Shown here piece after piece: positions 1-5,791 of a stretch of DNA of 8,544 nucleotides. This DNA is from Anaerolineales bacterium (GTDB lineage Bacteria; Chloroflexota; Anaerolineae; Anaerolineales; UBA6663). The stretch is taken from the NCBI GenBank assembly GCA_017999235.1, contig JAGOBN010000137.1, forward strand, positions 1 to 8,544, given 5' to 3'. A program made the position numbers and the translations under genes. Under the pieces are notes generated by a model, which saw only the letters and a list, made by a program, of their open reading frames with translations, was not told the origin of the DNA and searched no databases. Positions within the stretch are counted from its first letter, which is position 1; each line of letters starts with the position of its first letter.

Positions 1-381
1 GGACGCGGGTTGGCGGCCCTGGGCGAGGCGCGCGCGGACGTCGGCTGGCGCTGCAACCCGGTCCTGGACCTCGACCTCCAGGCGCAGGCCAGCCATTCTT
101 TTCCGCTGGCGGGCTGGGCGCAGACGCCGCTCGCCGGCCCGGCGGACGCGGCCAGCCTGCGCGCCCGGCTGGCCGAACAGGTCCGGCCCTACCGCACGGC
201 TGGCGTTTACAAAGAGTGCTCAACGTGTCCGTACAAGCTCAACGCGGAATGCCCGGGCGGCTGCCTGGCCGCAACCCTGCGCCGCTTCCAATCCGGGCCG
301 CTCCAGCTTAACGTTCCTTTAGCCTCTGGCTTCTCCGCTGAGGGGCCAGACGGGAGTGCCTCGATCAAGGAGACCGCATGA
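1..381 (+). CDS. Radical SAM/SPASM protein, C-terminal fragment (5' end outside window)
   Basis: The reading frame is open from base 1, so this is the tail of a longer protein and the CX3CX2C radical SAM core is not visible. What remains is a SPASM-type auxiliary iron-sulfur domain: an upstream Cys in GWRCNPVLDLD (codon 52-54), then KECSTCPYKLNAECPGGC, that is CX2CX7CX3C, encoded about 217-264. The domain looks incomplete against the usual seven-Cys SPASM layout. Where a Cys is expected before FPL there is Ser (SHSFPL, codon TCT at 97-99), and no Cys follows the last CX3C. A Ser-rich, weakly structured tail of about 25 residues ends the protein. Its TGA overlaps the next gene's ATG as ATGA (378-381), which argues for coupled translation with the Cys-rich lipoprotein. 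SPASM enzymes commonly modify peptides; the substrate here is inferred to be the neighbouring lipoprotein tail. Confidence 0.85.
   Translation, partial: GRGLAALGEARADVGWRCNPVLDLDLQAQASHSFPLAGWAQTPLAGPADAASLRARLAEQVRPYRTAGVYKECSTCPYKLNAECPGGCLAATLRRFQSGPLQLNVPLASGFSAEGPDGSASIKETA
367..372 (+). promoter_or_regulatory. Strong ribosome binding site of the Cys-rich lipoprotein
   Basis: AAGGAG sits 5 nt before the ATG at 378 and inside the end of the preceding radical SAM gene. It is one of the best Shine-Dalgarno matches in the cluster. The enzyme gene directly downstream (ATG 1188) has no clear one. This fits a substrate made in excess over its modifying enzymes, but that is inference. Confidence 0.65.
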
Positions 382-1181
382 CAAATGAACCGACCCCCCC
401 GGATGAGACCCGCCCCGCGGCCGAAAACGAACCCCAGGTCTTCGCGGTCAGCCGCGAGGACGGCAAGGTCCGGTTGACCCGCCGCGATTTCCTGGAACTG
501 GCGGCCGCGGCCGGCGCGGCGGCGGCGGTGGCGGGCTGCACCCCGCCGGCCCCGGAGCCCACCGCCACGCTGGCCCCCACTGATACGCCTGTTCCGATCG
601 ACACGGACACGCCGACCGCGACGCCCACCAAGACGGTGACACCCACCAAGACGCCGCCGCCGACCAAAACGCGCACGCCGACCGCGACCCCGGCGCCGGA
701 GGCCGTCGTCAAATCGCCCAGCGTCAACGTGCGCACCGGGCCGGGGACCTTCTATCCCGTTCTCATGGGGCTTAAGAAGGGTGAAGTGGTGAGCGTCTTG
801 GGCCGCCTCGCTGACGGAAGTTGGCTGAAGGTCCTGACGCCGGACGGCAAGCTGGGCTGGATGTCGATTACGGTCCTGACTCTCACCGTGCCCATCGACT
901 CGCTCGCGGTGATCACCGACATCCCGCCGACGCCGACCGCGCCGCCCCGGCCCACGGCGCCGCCCGGCGCGGTCGGCACAGTCGCGCCCGGCCAGACCGG
1001 CATCGACTACACCATCAACGGCGTCACGTATACCATGCCCTGCGGCTCACCCATCCCGGACGGCGCGGTGTGCGTGTGCAACTGTGTCACCGCTCCGTCA
1101 GTCTGCTCGTGTGACGAGGTGTGCACGTGCGACACGGTCTGCAGCTGCGTGGGGGCCTCGCACTACTGGTATCCGAATTAG
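378..1181 (+). CDS. Tat-exported SH3b lipoprotein with CxC-repeat tail; candidate radical SAM substrate
   Basis: The 267-residue product has four visible parts. Residues 1-33 are an acidic N-terminus. A twin-arginine signal (TRRDFLE, 34-40), an Ala-rich hydrophobic stretch and a lipobox VAGC (Cys54) follow, predicting Tat export and lipid anchoring. A Thr/Pro spacer (55-108) leads to an SH3b domain (about 111-170, with SVNVRTGPGTFYPVL and GWM). A second Pro/Thr linker (183-198) precedes the tail: NGVTYTMPCGSPIPDG, then CVCNC and three CxC hexads, ending ASHYWYPN. The tail has ten Cys (222, 232, 234, 236, 243, 245, 249, 251, 255, 257). Start choice is firm: AAGGAG lies 5 nt upstream of the ATG and the ATG overlaps the upstream stop. 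Flanking radical SAM/SPASM genes and a PqqD-like protein suggest that the tail is modified. A metal- or cluster-binding tail, or plain disulfides, are alternatives. No leader-type cleavage site is evident other than the signal peptide. Confidence 0.88.
   Translation: MTNEPTPPDETRPAAENEPQVFAVSREDGKVRLTRRDFLELAAAAGAAAAVAGCTPPAPEPTATLAPTDTPVPIDTDTPTATPTKTVTPTKTPPPTKTRTPTATPAPEAVVKSPSVNVRTGPGTFYPVLMGLKKGEVVSVLGRLADGSWLKVLTPDGKLGWMSITVLTLTVPIDSLAVITDIPPTPTAPPRPTAPPGAVGTVAPGQTGIDYTINGVTYTMPCGSPIPDGAVCVCNCVTAPSVCSCDEVCTCDTVCSCVGASHYWYPN
561..701 (+). repeat. Low-complexity Thr/Pro-coding repeat (spacer)
   Basis: This stretch encodes the Thr/Pro spacer between the lipidated Cys and the SH3b domain (PTATLAPTDTPVP, then TPTATPTKT and TPTKTPPPTKT units). 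At DNA level ACGCCGACCGCGAC occurs at 609-622 and again at 675-688, and CCCACCAAGACG at 624-635 and 642-653. Such repeats can expand or shrink by slippage, so spacer length may vary between strains. The likely role is a flexible tether from the membrane. Confidence 0.7.
1041..1178 (+). repeat. Cys-rich tail: CxC motifs with three 18-nt hexapeptide repeats
   Basis: This part of the lipoprotein gene encodes its last 46 residues. After PCGSPIPDG come VCVCNC (1068-1085) and three consecutive hexads of the form V-C-x-C-x-x: VCSCDE (1101-1118), VCTCDT (1119-1136) and VCSCVG (1137-1154). The end is ASHYWYPN. The hexads are similar but not identical in DNA, with different codons for Cys and Val, so the protein pattern appears to be kept by selection rather than by very recent duplication. 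The regular spacing puts pairs of Cys on one face of an extended chain. That would suit thioether crosslinks installed by radical SAM enzymes, or metal or Fe-S binding. Which of these applies cannot be told from the sequence. Confidence 0.8.
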
Positions 1182-1187
1182 GCCGGC

Positions 1188-2513
1188 ATGGAGACCTACG
1201 CGATCCCCCTCGAGGACGCCGGCGGGGCCGGCCGGTTCATCGTCTACCGGCCGTTGGTCGGCCTGGCTTTCGTCGGCAACCGGGCGATGGCGGACCTGGC
1301 CTTGGCTGCGCCGCCGGCGGCGGAGGGCGCGCCCATGGAATTTCTGCGCGCGGTCGGCGCCCTGGAGCCGGACCCGCCGCCGCCGGGGCTGCCCGGCGCG
1401 GAATTCCGCCCGACCACGGCCGTCCTGTTGCTGACCAATCAATGCCCGCTGCGCTGCACGTACTGCTACGCCGCCGCCGGCGAGCTGCCGCGCCAGGCAC
1501 TGACCGTTGAACTGGGTCAGGCGGCCATCGACCACGTCTGTGAGACCGCTCAAGCGCTGGGCCGGCCCCACTTTGAGGTGTCCTTCCACGGCGGCGGCGA
1601 GCCGACCGCCGCCTGGTCGGTGCTGGAGGCCTGCGCCGCCTACGCGCGCCGCCGGCCGCTGCCGGCCCGGCTCACGCTGACGTCCAACGGCGTTTGGACG
1701 GCGCGCCAGCGCGACTGGATCTTCGCCAACCTGGATGGGCTGAGCCTCTCGCTGGACGGCGCCCCGGAAACCCAGGACCGGCAGCGGCCGTTCGCGTCCG
1801 GGCAAGGGTCGTCCGCGCGGGTGATGGCCACCGTCGCGGCGCTGGACCGCCGCGGCTTTCCATACGGGATCCGGCTGACGGCCACCGCGCCGTGGGCGTC
1901 GCTGGCCGACGACGTGCGCTTCCTGTGCGCGGAGACCGGCTGCCAGTCCATGCAGGTGGAGCCGGCTTTCAACACCAAGCGCGGCGGACACGGTCTGCCG
2001 GATGAGGCCGAAGCCCGCGCTTTCGCGGCGGCGTTTGTCGAGGCCTGGGAGATCGCGAACCGCGCGCGCCGCCGCCTGATGTACTCGGGCGCGCGCGTCG
2101 GCACGGCCACTGCCACCTTCTGCACGGCCCCGTTCGGCGCGCTGATCGTCAACGGGCTGGGCCAACTGGTCACGTGCTACGAGGTCAGCGGGCCGGGGCA
2201 TCGTTTGGCCGGGCTATCCACCATCGGCCGGATCGAGGCCGGCCGCGTTGAGGTGGACGCCGCCGCCCGCGCGCGCCTGCACGCGTTGATGGCCGGGCGG
2301 CGCTCGGCGTGCCGGGACTGTTTCTGCTACTGGTCGTGCGCCGGCGACTGTTACACGCGCACGTTCATGTCCGAGCCGGACGGCCACCAATACCGCGGCG
2401 CGCGCTGTCTGATCAATCGCATCGTCACACGGCATATCCTTCTGACCCGGATTGCCGAGGCCGGCGGGGTCTGGCGTCTGCCCCGGCCGGCGGCCGCGGC
2501 GCTGACGCTTTAG
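1188..2513 (+). CDS. Radical SAM/SPASM peptide-maturase-like enzyme
   Basis: The 441-residue protein begins with a roughly 75-residue N-terminal region (IPLEDAG, VYRPLVGLAFVGN) ahead of the radical SAM core. The core shows TNQCPLRCTYCY (Cys86, 90, 93, CX3CX2C) for the SAM-bound 4Fe-4S cluster, HGGGEP (134-139), TSNG (165-168) and SLDG (188-191). The C-terminus is a full SPASM-type set: Cys312, Cys330, then Cys375-X2-Cys378-X5-Cys384-X3-Cys388, and Cys407, with an extra Cys380. This predicts two auxiliary 4Fe-4S clusters, as in peptide-modifying SPASM enzymes. The ATG is 6 nt after the lipoprotein stop with no obvious Shine-Dalgarno, so translation probably depends on the upstream gene. Direct adjacency makes the Cys-rich tail the most likely substrate. 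The reaction (thioether, C-C or other crosslink) cannot be read from sequence. Confidence 0.92.
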   Translation: METYAIPLEDAGGAGRFIVYRPLVGLAFVGNRAMADLALAAPPAAEGAPMEFLRAVGALEPDPPPPGLPGAEFRPTTAVLLLTNQCPLRCTYCYAAAGELPRQALTVELGQAAIDHVCETAQALGRPHFEVSFHGGGEPTAAWSVLEACAAYARRRPLPARLTLTSNGVWTARQRDWIFANLDGLSLSLDGAPETQDRQRPFASGQGSSARVMATVAALDRRGFPYGIRLTATAPWASLADDVRFLCAETGCQSMQVEPAFNTKRGGHGLPDEAEARAFAAAFVEAWEIANRARRRLMYSGARVGTATATFCTAPFGALIVNGLGQLVTCYEVSGPGHRLAGLSTIGRIEAGRVEVDAAARARLHALMAGRRSACRDCFCYWSCAGDCYTRTFMSEPDGHQYRGARCLINRIVTRHILLTRIAEAGGVWRLPRPAAAALTL

Positions 2514-2530
2514 CCGGCCGGGGATCAACC

Positions 2531-2989
2531 ATGGGCACCGATTTCGCCTTTGACCAAATCCCGCATGGCCGGCTGGCCTTGCGTGTCAGCCGGCGCGGGC
2601 TCTGGTCGGCGCTGACCGCGGAAGTGCTGGTGTCGGGCGACCGGCGGCGCGGCAGCCCGTCCTTCCGCCTCGCGGACCTGGGCGAGTGGCCGGACGAGCA
2701 GCTGGCGGGCCTGGTGCCGATGATCGTGCCGGGCTGTGAGATCACGGCGCGGGATGGCTGGGTGTGGGGCCGGCCGCCGCGCACCGAGCGCTCCGTCCAA
2801 CTCTTTCCGCTGGATTCGCCCGCGCTGACCGCCTTCAACCTGTTCAATGGAAGCACGCCGCTGGGCGGGGTGGGCCAACGCCTGGCCGAGAGCCAGGGTT
2901 GGGACCCGGGGCGCGGCCTGGCCTATGCGCGCGGGCTGTTTTTGTGCCTGGGCTTGGCCGGGATCTGCCAGCCCACCGGGGAAGGCTGA
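2531..2989 (+). CDS. PqqD-like (RRE) protein with extra N-terminal region
   Basis: The product has 152 residues. The C-terminal part (about 86-150) reads like a PqqD-type winged helix or RiPP recognition element: a hydrophobic strand (SVQLFPLD), a helix ending in NLFNGSTPLGGVGQRLAE (the typical 'dG..tv.ei...l' pattern), a DPGRGLAYARGLFLCLGLAGI helix in place of the usual last helix, and a short PTG end. The N-terminal 85 residues (with FRLADLGEWPDEQL and WVWGRPP) match nothing I recognise. PqqD is about 90 residues, so this is an extended form. PqqD/RRE proteins bind the substrate peptide and present it to the radical SAM enzyme, which fits its place between two SPASM genes. It starts 17 nt after the previous gene with only a weak GGGG upstream, and its TGA shares a base with the next ATG. 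The domain call rests on pattern, not on a profile search. Confidence 0.7.
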   Translation: MGTDFAFDQIPHGRLALRVSRRGLWSALTAEVLVSGDRRRGSPSFRLADLGEWPDEQLAGLVPMIVPGCEITARDGWVWGRPPRTERSVQLFPLDSPALTAFNLFNGSTPLGGVGQRLAESQGWDPGRGLAYARGLFLCLGLAGICQPTGEG

Positions 2990-4404
2990 TGACGCCGGCG
3001 GCGCCTTGGCGGCTGTTGGACGCCGGCGGTCTGCCCATCTTCCGCAGCGCCGGCCTCCGCGCGGGCGCGGTATGGTTCTACGCGCCCGGCTACCTGGCTC
3101 TGGCCGCTCCCGCCCAGGCCGAGGCTTTCGCGGCGGGCTTGAGCGCCGGCGCCAACCCTGGCGGCTGGGCGTCCCCGGTCGCCGGCGAGTTGGTACACCA
3201 CGCGGCCGAAGCGCGGCGCCGCTGGGCCGAAGCCGAGGCCCGGCCCTTCGCGCCCGTCTGCCTGACCCTCTATCTGAACAACGCCTGCAACCTGAACTGC
3301 GTCTACTGCTACTCGTCCCCGCGCCGGCCGGGCCGCCTGACGTTGGACGCTGTCTGGCCGGCGGCCCGGATGGTGGCCGCCAACTGCCGCGCTCAGGGCC
3401 GCCCCTTGGTCGTCGTCATGCACGGGGGTGGCGAGCCGGCGCTTGATCAACGCTTGGCCGACGCGCTCCTGACCGGGCTGGACGATATCGCGCGCCTGGC
3501 GGGCGTGACCGTGTTTCGGTACATCGCCACCAACGGCGCGCTGTCCGCCGCCCGGGCGCGCTGGCTGGCGGAGCGGTTCGATCTGATCGGCCTGTCGTGT
3601 GATGGCCCGGAGGACGTTCAGACCCGCCAGCGGCCCATGGCCGGCGGAGGCGCCAGCACGCCGCTGGTCGAGCGCACGGCCCGGCTGGTGCGCGCGGCCG
3701 GCAAGCCTCTGCATGTGCGCGTCACCGTCACCGCGGACTCGCTGTCTCGGCAGGCCGAGACCGCCGCGTATGTGTGCGCCCAGCTCAAACCGCAGGAAGT
3801 CCATGTCGAGCCCGTGTACGGGGCCGGCGGAGGCGCTGACCTGTCCGTCTCTCAGGCGCCGGAGTTCGTGGCGGAGTTTGTCAAGGCCCGCGCTGTGGCG
3901 CGCGGCTACGGCGTCCGCTGGCTTACCTCCGGGAGCCGGCTGGAGGACATCCACGGCGCGTACTGCCAAGTGTTCCGCGAGGTCCTGCACGTGGTCCCGG
4001 GCGGCGCGGCGACGGCGTGCTTCCAGACGGTGGACACGGCCCAGGCCCGGGAGCGCGCGCTCGTGATCGGTGCGGCGGCGGCTGATGGTTTCAGCCTGGA
4101 CATCGCCCGGGTTGAGACCTTGCGCCGGCAGCTCCGCCGTGAGCCGGCCCGGTGCGCCGGCTGCTTCAACCGGTATCATTGCGCGCGCGGCTGTCCCGAC
4201 CATTGCCCCCTGTCGGGCATCCCGGAGGAGCCGGGCTTTCGATGCCAGGCAGGTCAAGGGCTGACTGAAGCTCGCTTGCAGGCGGCGGCGAAGCAGCTGC
4301 CGGCGCCAGCCGGCAGTTCCGGCATTGTGGGCGCGGAGGTGTCTGAGCTGGAAGACACTGGCCGCGCTGTGGACGGGGAGGCGTATGGATCCGCGGGCGA
4401 TTGA
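2989..4404 (+). CDS. Second radical SAM/SPASM enzyme
   Basis: Starting at ATG 2989 (TGATG overlap with the previous gene, GGGGAAGG just upstream) the protein has 471 residues. The same frame is open further upstream, but that stretch overlaps the PqqD-like gene and has no family-like sequence. Residues 1-90 are an N-terminal region comparable in length to that of the first SPASM enzyme. The core has NNACNLNCVYCY (Cys100, 104, 107), HGGGEP (145-150), ATNG (180-183) and SCDG (203-206). The SPASM part has Cys326, Cys344, Cys389-X2-Cys392-X5-Cys398-X3-Cys402, then Cys406 and Cys419, enough for two auxiliary clusters. It differs clearly from the first enzyme, so this is not a recent duplicate; the two may do separate steps on the same substrate. 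The last 50 residues are Ala/Gly-rich and probably disordered, and their coding region overlaps the next gene by 20 nt. Confidence 0.92.
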   Translation: MTPAAPWRLLDAGGLPIFRSAGLRAGAVWFYAPGYLALAAPAQAEAFAAGLSAGANPGGWASPVAGELVHHAAEARRRWAEAEARPFAPVCLTLYLNNACNLNCVYCYSSPRRPGRLTLDAVWPAARMVAANCRAQGRPLVVVMHGGGEPALDQRLADALLTGLDDIARLAGVTVFRYIATNGALSAARARWLAERFDLIGLSCDGPEDVQTRQRPMAGGGASTPLVERTARLVRAAGKPLHVRVTVTADSLSRQAETAAYVCAQLKPQEVHVEPVYGAGGGADLSVSQAPEFVAEFVKARAVARGYGVRWLTSGSRLEDIHGAYCQVFREVLHVVPGGAATACFQTVDTAQARERALVIGAAAADGFSLDIARVETLRRQLRREPARCAGCFNRYHCARGCPDHCPLSGIPEEPGFRCQAGQGLTEARLQAAAKQLPAPAGSSGIVGAEVSELEDTGRAVDGEAYGSAGD

Positions 4405-5746
4405 CGGCTTCTTGCGCGGCCTGCCGCCCTCCGTGGACGGCGCGGCGCTGCGGCGCGCCTGGCAGGCGCTGACGCCCGATTATGCGGTGGATCGCTGGCG
4501 CCTGCCGCTGCCGGTGTGGGCGCGGCGCCGGTACGATGATTCGGGCGTCCGCGCCTGGGAGACGCTGGGCCGCGATCTGGCCGAGGCCGGCGCCGCGCGG
4601 CCCTTCTGCATCTACCTGCACGTGCCGTTCTGCTCCAGCAAGTGCGGGTTTTGCGACAGCTACTCGTTTACGCTCGGCGCTCATCAGGCGGAGCGCCTGG
4701 ACGCGTATGTGGACCGCCTGTGTTACGAACTGCGCTTGTGGAGCGCGCTGCCCGGTCTGCGGCGGCGCCCGGTCTCCACCGTGCACTTGGGCGGCGGCAC
4801 ACCGACCTTCCTGGGCGCCGCCCGTCTGGCCCGCCTCGCGGCGTGCTGCCGTGAGTGCTTCGCGACCTCGGACGCTACGGAATGGGCGCTGGAGTCGACG
4901 GTGGCGGAGCTGACCCCGGAGGTTCAGGCGGCGCTGCACGCGCTCGGCTACCGCCGGCTGCACCTGGGTGTGCAAAGCCTGGAGGACGACGTCCGGGCCG
5001 TGATCGGCCGGCGCCGCCCAGCCGCCGCCGTGCTGGCGGCCGTGGAGGCGGCGCTGGCGCTGGATTGGGTGGTCAGCGTGGACCTGATCTGCGGCCTGCC
5101 GGGGCAGACGCCGGGCGGCTTTGTCGCCGGCCTGGAGCGCCTGATCGCGGCCGGCGTGGACGGCGTCTCGCTCTACGAGCTGTTGATCTACGCGCAGAAC
5201 CGCCGCTGGGCTGCGGCGCACGGTCTGGCGCGGCGCGACCACGCCGCCAACTTCCTCCTGTTTCAGGCCGGCGCCGGCGTGCTGGCCGCGCACGGCTTCC
5301 GCCCAAACCTGTTCAATCACTGGGCCGGGCCGCGCGATGCCAATGTCTATTTCACTTTTCCGACGCGGGGTGAGGATTGCCTGGCGGTGGGCACCATCGC
5401 GGACGGCGTCTTCGGCGACTACCACTACCGCCACCCGCGCTACGGTCAGTACCTGAGGACCGCGCTGGCGGGCGCGCCCGGGCTGGAAGGCGGCTTGCGG
5501 CGGAACACTTTCGAGAACGCGCTGCACCCGCTCGTCACGGCTATTCTGTCCGGCGCGGTCCCGGCGGAGTTATTCGCGCTGGTGCCTGACGCGGTCACGG
5601 CCACGTTGATCGAACGCTGGCTGGAGAGCGGCCTGGTCCAACTGGACGACGACGCCGTGCGCCTGACCGGCAGCGGCGCCTGGTTCGCCGGCAACCTGAT
5701 CGTAGACCTGGCGGCTGAGATGACGGAAGGAATCCCCGGCGAGTGA
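4385..5746 (+). CDS. HemN/HemW/ChuW-like radical SAM protein
   Basis: The 453-residue protein has the HemN-superfamily signature IYLHVPFCSSKCGFC (Cys83, 87, 90, CX3CX2C), GGGTPT (136-141), LGVQS (194-198) and DLICGLPGQT (233-242). The C-terminal part has a winged-helix-like VRLTGSGAWFAGNLI. The fourth Cys of true HemN (CxC after the cluster) is absent: the residue two past Cys90 is Ser. Length is greater than typical HemW and closer to HemN or ChuW/HutW-type class C methyltransferases. A LAVGTIADGVFGDYHYRH segment (333-350) resembles the G-x-G-x-x-G-x-x-x-G-Y segment of the latter. I chose ATG 4385, with GGGGAGG at 4375-4381, rather than the in-frame ATG at 4325, whose extra 20 residues lie inside the previous gene. 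In context it could be a methyltransferase or other maturase acting on the tail, or a HemW-type housekeeping protein. Membership of the superfamily is sure; the function is not. Confidence 0.88.
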   Translation: MDPRAIDGFLRGLPPSVDGAALRRAWQALTPDYAVDRWRLPLPVWARRRYDDSGVRAWETLGRDLAEAGAARPFCIYLHVPFCSSKCGFCDSYSFTLGAHQAERLDAYVDRLCYELRLWSALPGLRRRPVSTVHLGGGTPTFLGAARLARLAACCRECFATSDATEWALESTVAELTPEVQAALHALGYRRLHLGVQSLEDDVRAVIGRRRPAAAVLAAVEAALALDWVVSVDLICGLPGQTPGGFVAGLERLIAAGVDGVSLYELLIYAQNRRWAAAHGLARRDHAANFLLFQAGAGVLAAHGFRPNLFNHWAGPRDANVYFTFPTRGEDCLAVGTIADGVFGDYHYRHPRYGQYLRTALAGAPGLEGGLRRNTFENALHPLVTAILSGAVPAELFALVPDAVTATLIERWLESGLVQLDDDAVRLTGSGAWFAGNLIVDLAAEMTEGIPGE

Positions 5747-5747
5747 G

Positions 5748-5791
5748 GCCCCGGTCAGCGGCTCGGCGCGCCCTCAGCGTGCTGACGGGGC
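5748..5791. terminator. Imperfect inverted repeat between convergent genes; possible bidirectional terminator
   Basis: GCCCC-G-GTCAGC (5748-5759) pairs with GCTGACGGGGC (5781-5791), giving 11 base pairs with one bulged G and a 21-nt loop that itself contains the palindrome GGCGCGCC (5765-5772). It starts just after the HemN-like gene stop and reaches into the last codons of the minus-strand hydrolase gene, where transcription from both sides meets. No T-run follows on either strand, so a classical intrinsic terminator is not proven. Confidence 0.4.

Noticed and set aside
1041..1178. Reading the Cys tail as a known SCIFF-type or metallothionein peptide
   Set aside because: The CxC hexads attached to an SH3b lipoprotein do not fit the short SCIFF precursor layout, and the strict neighbourhood of SPASM genes is not typical of metallothioneins.
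1098..2201. Long minus-strand open frame (367 codons) opposite the first SPASM enzyme
   Set aside because: Its product is Arg/Ala/Gly-rich without any recognisable motif. Such frames are expected opposite G+C-rich genes, and the plus strand carries clear catalytic motifs.
2764..2988. 75-residue upstream extension of the second SPASM enzyme
   Set aside because: It overlaps the PqqD-like gene in another frame and looks like translated noise; ATG 2989 is coupled to the preceding stop.
2923..4257. Minus-strand open frame of 444 codons opposite the second SPASM enzyme
   Set aside because: Shadow of a G+C-rich gene with low-complexity Arg/Gly/Ala product and no domain pattern.
4166..5527. Minus-strand open frame of 453 codons opposite the HemN-like gene
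   Set aside because: Same reasoning: biased composition, no motifs, and it spans two well-supported plus-strand genes.
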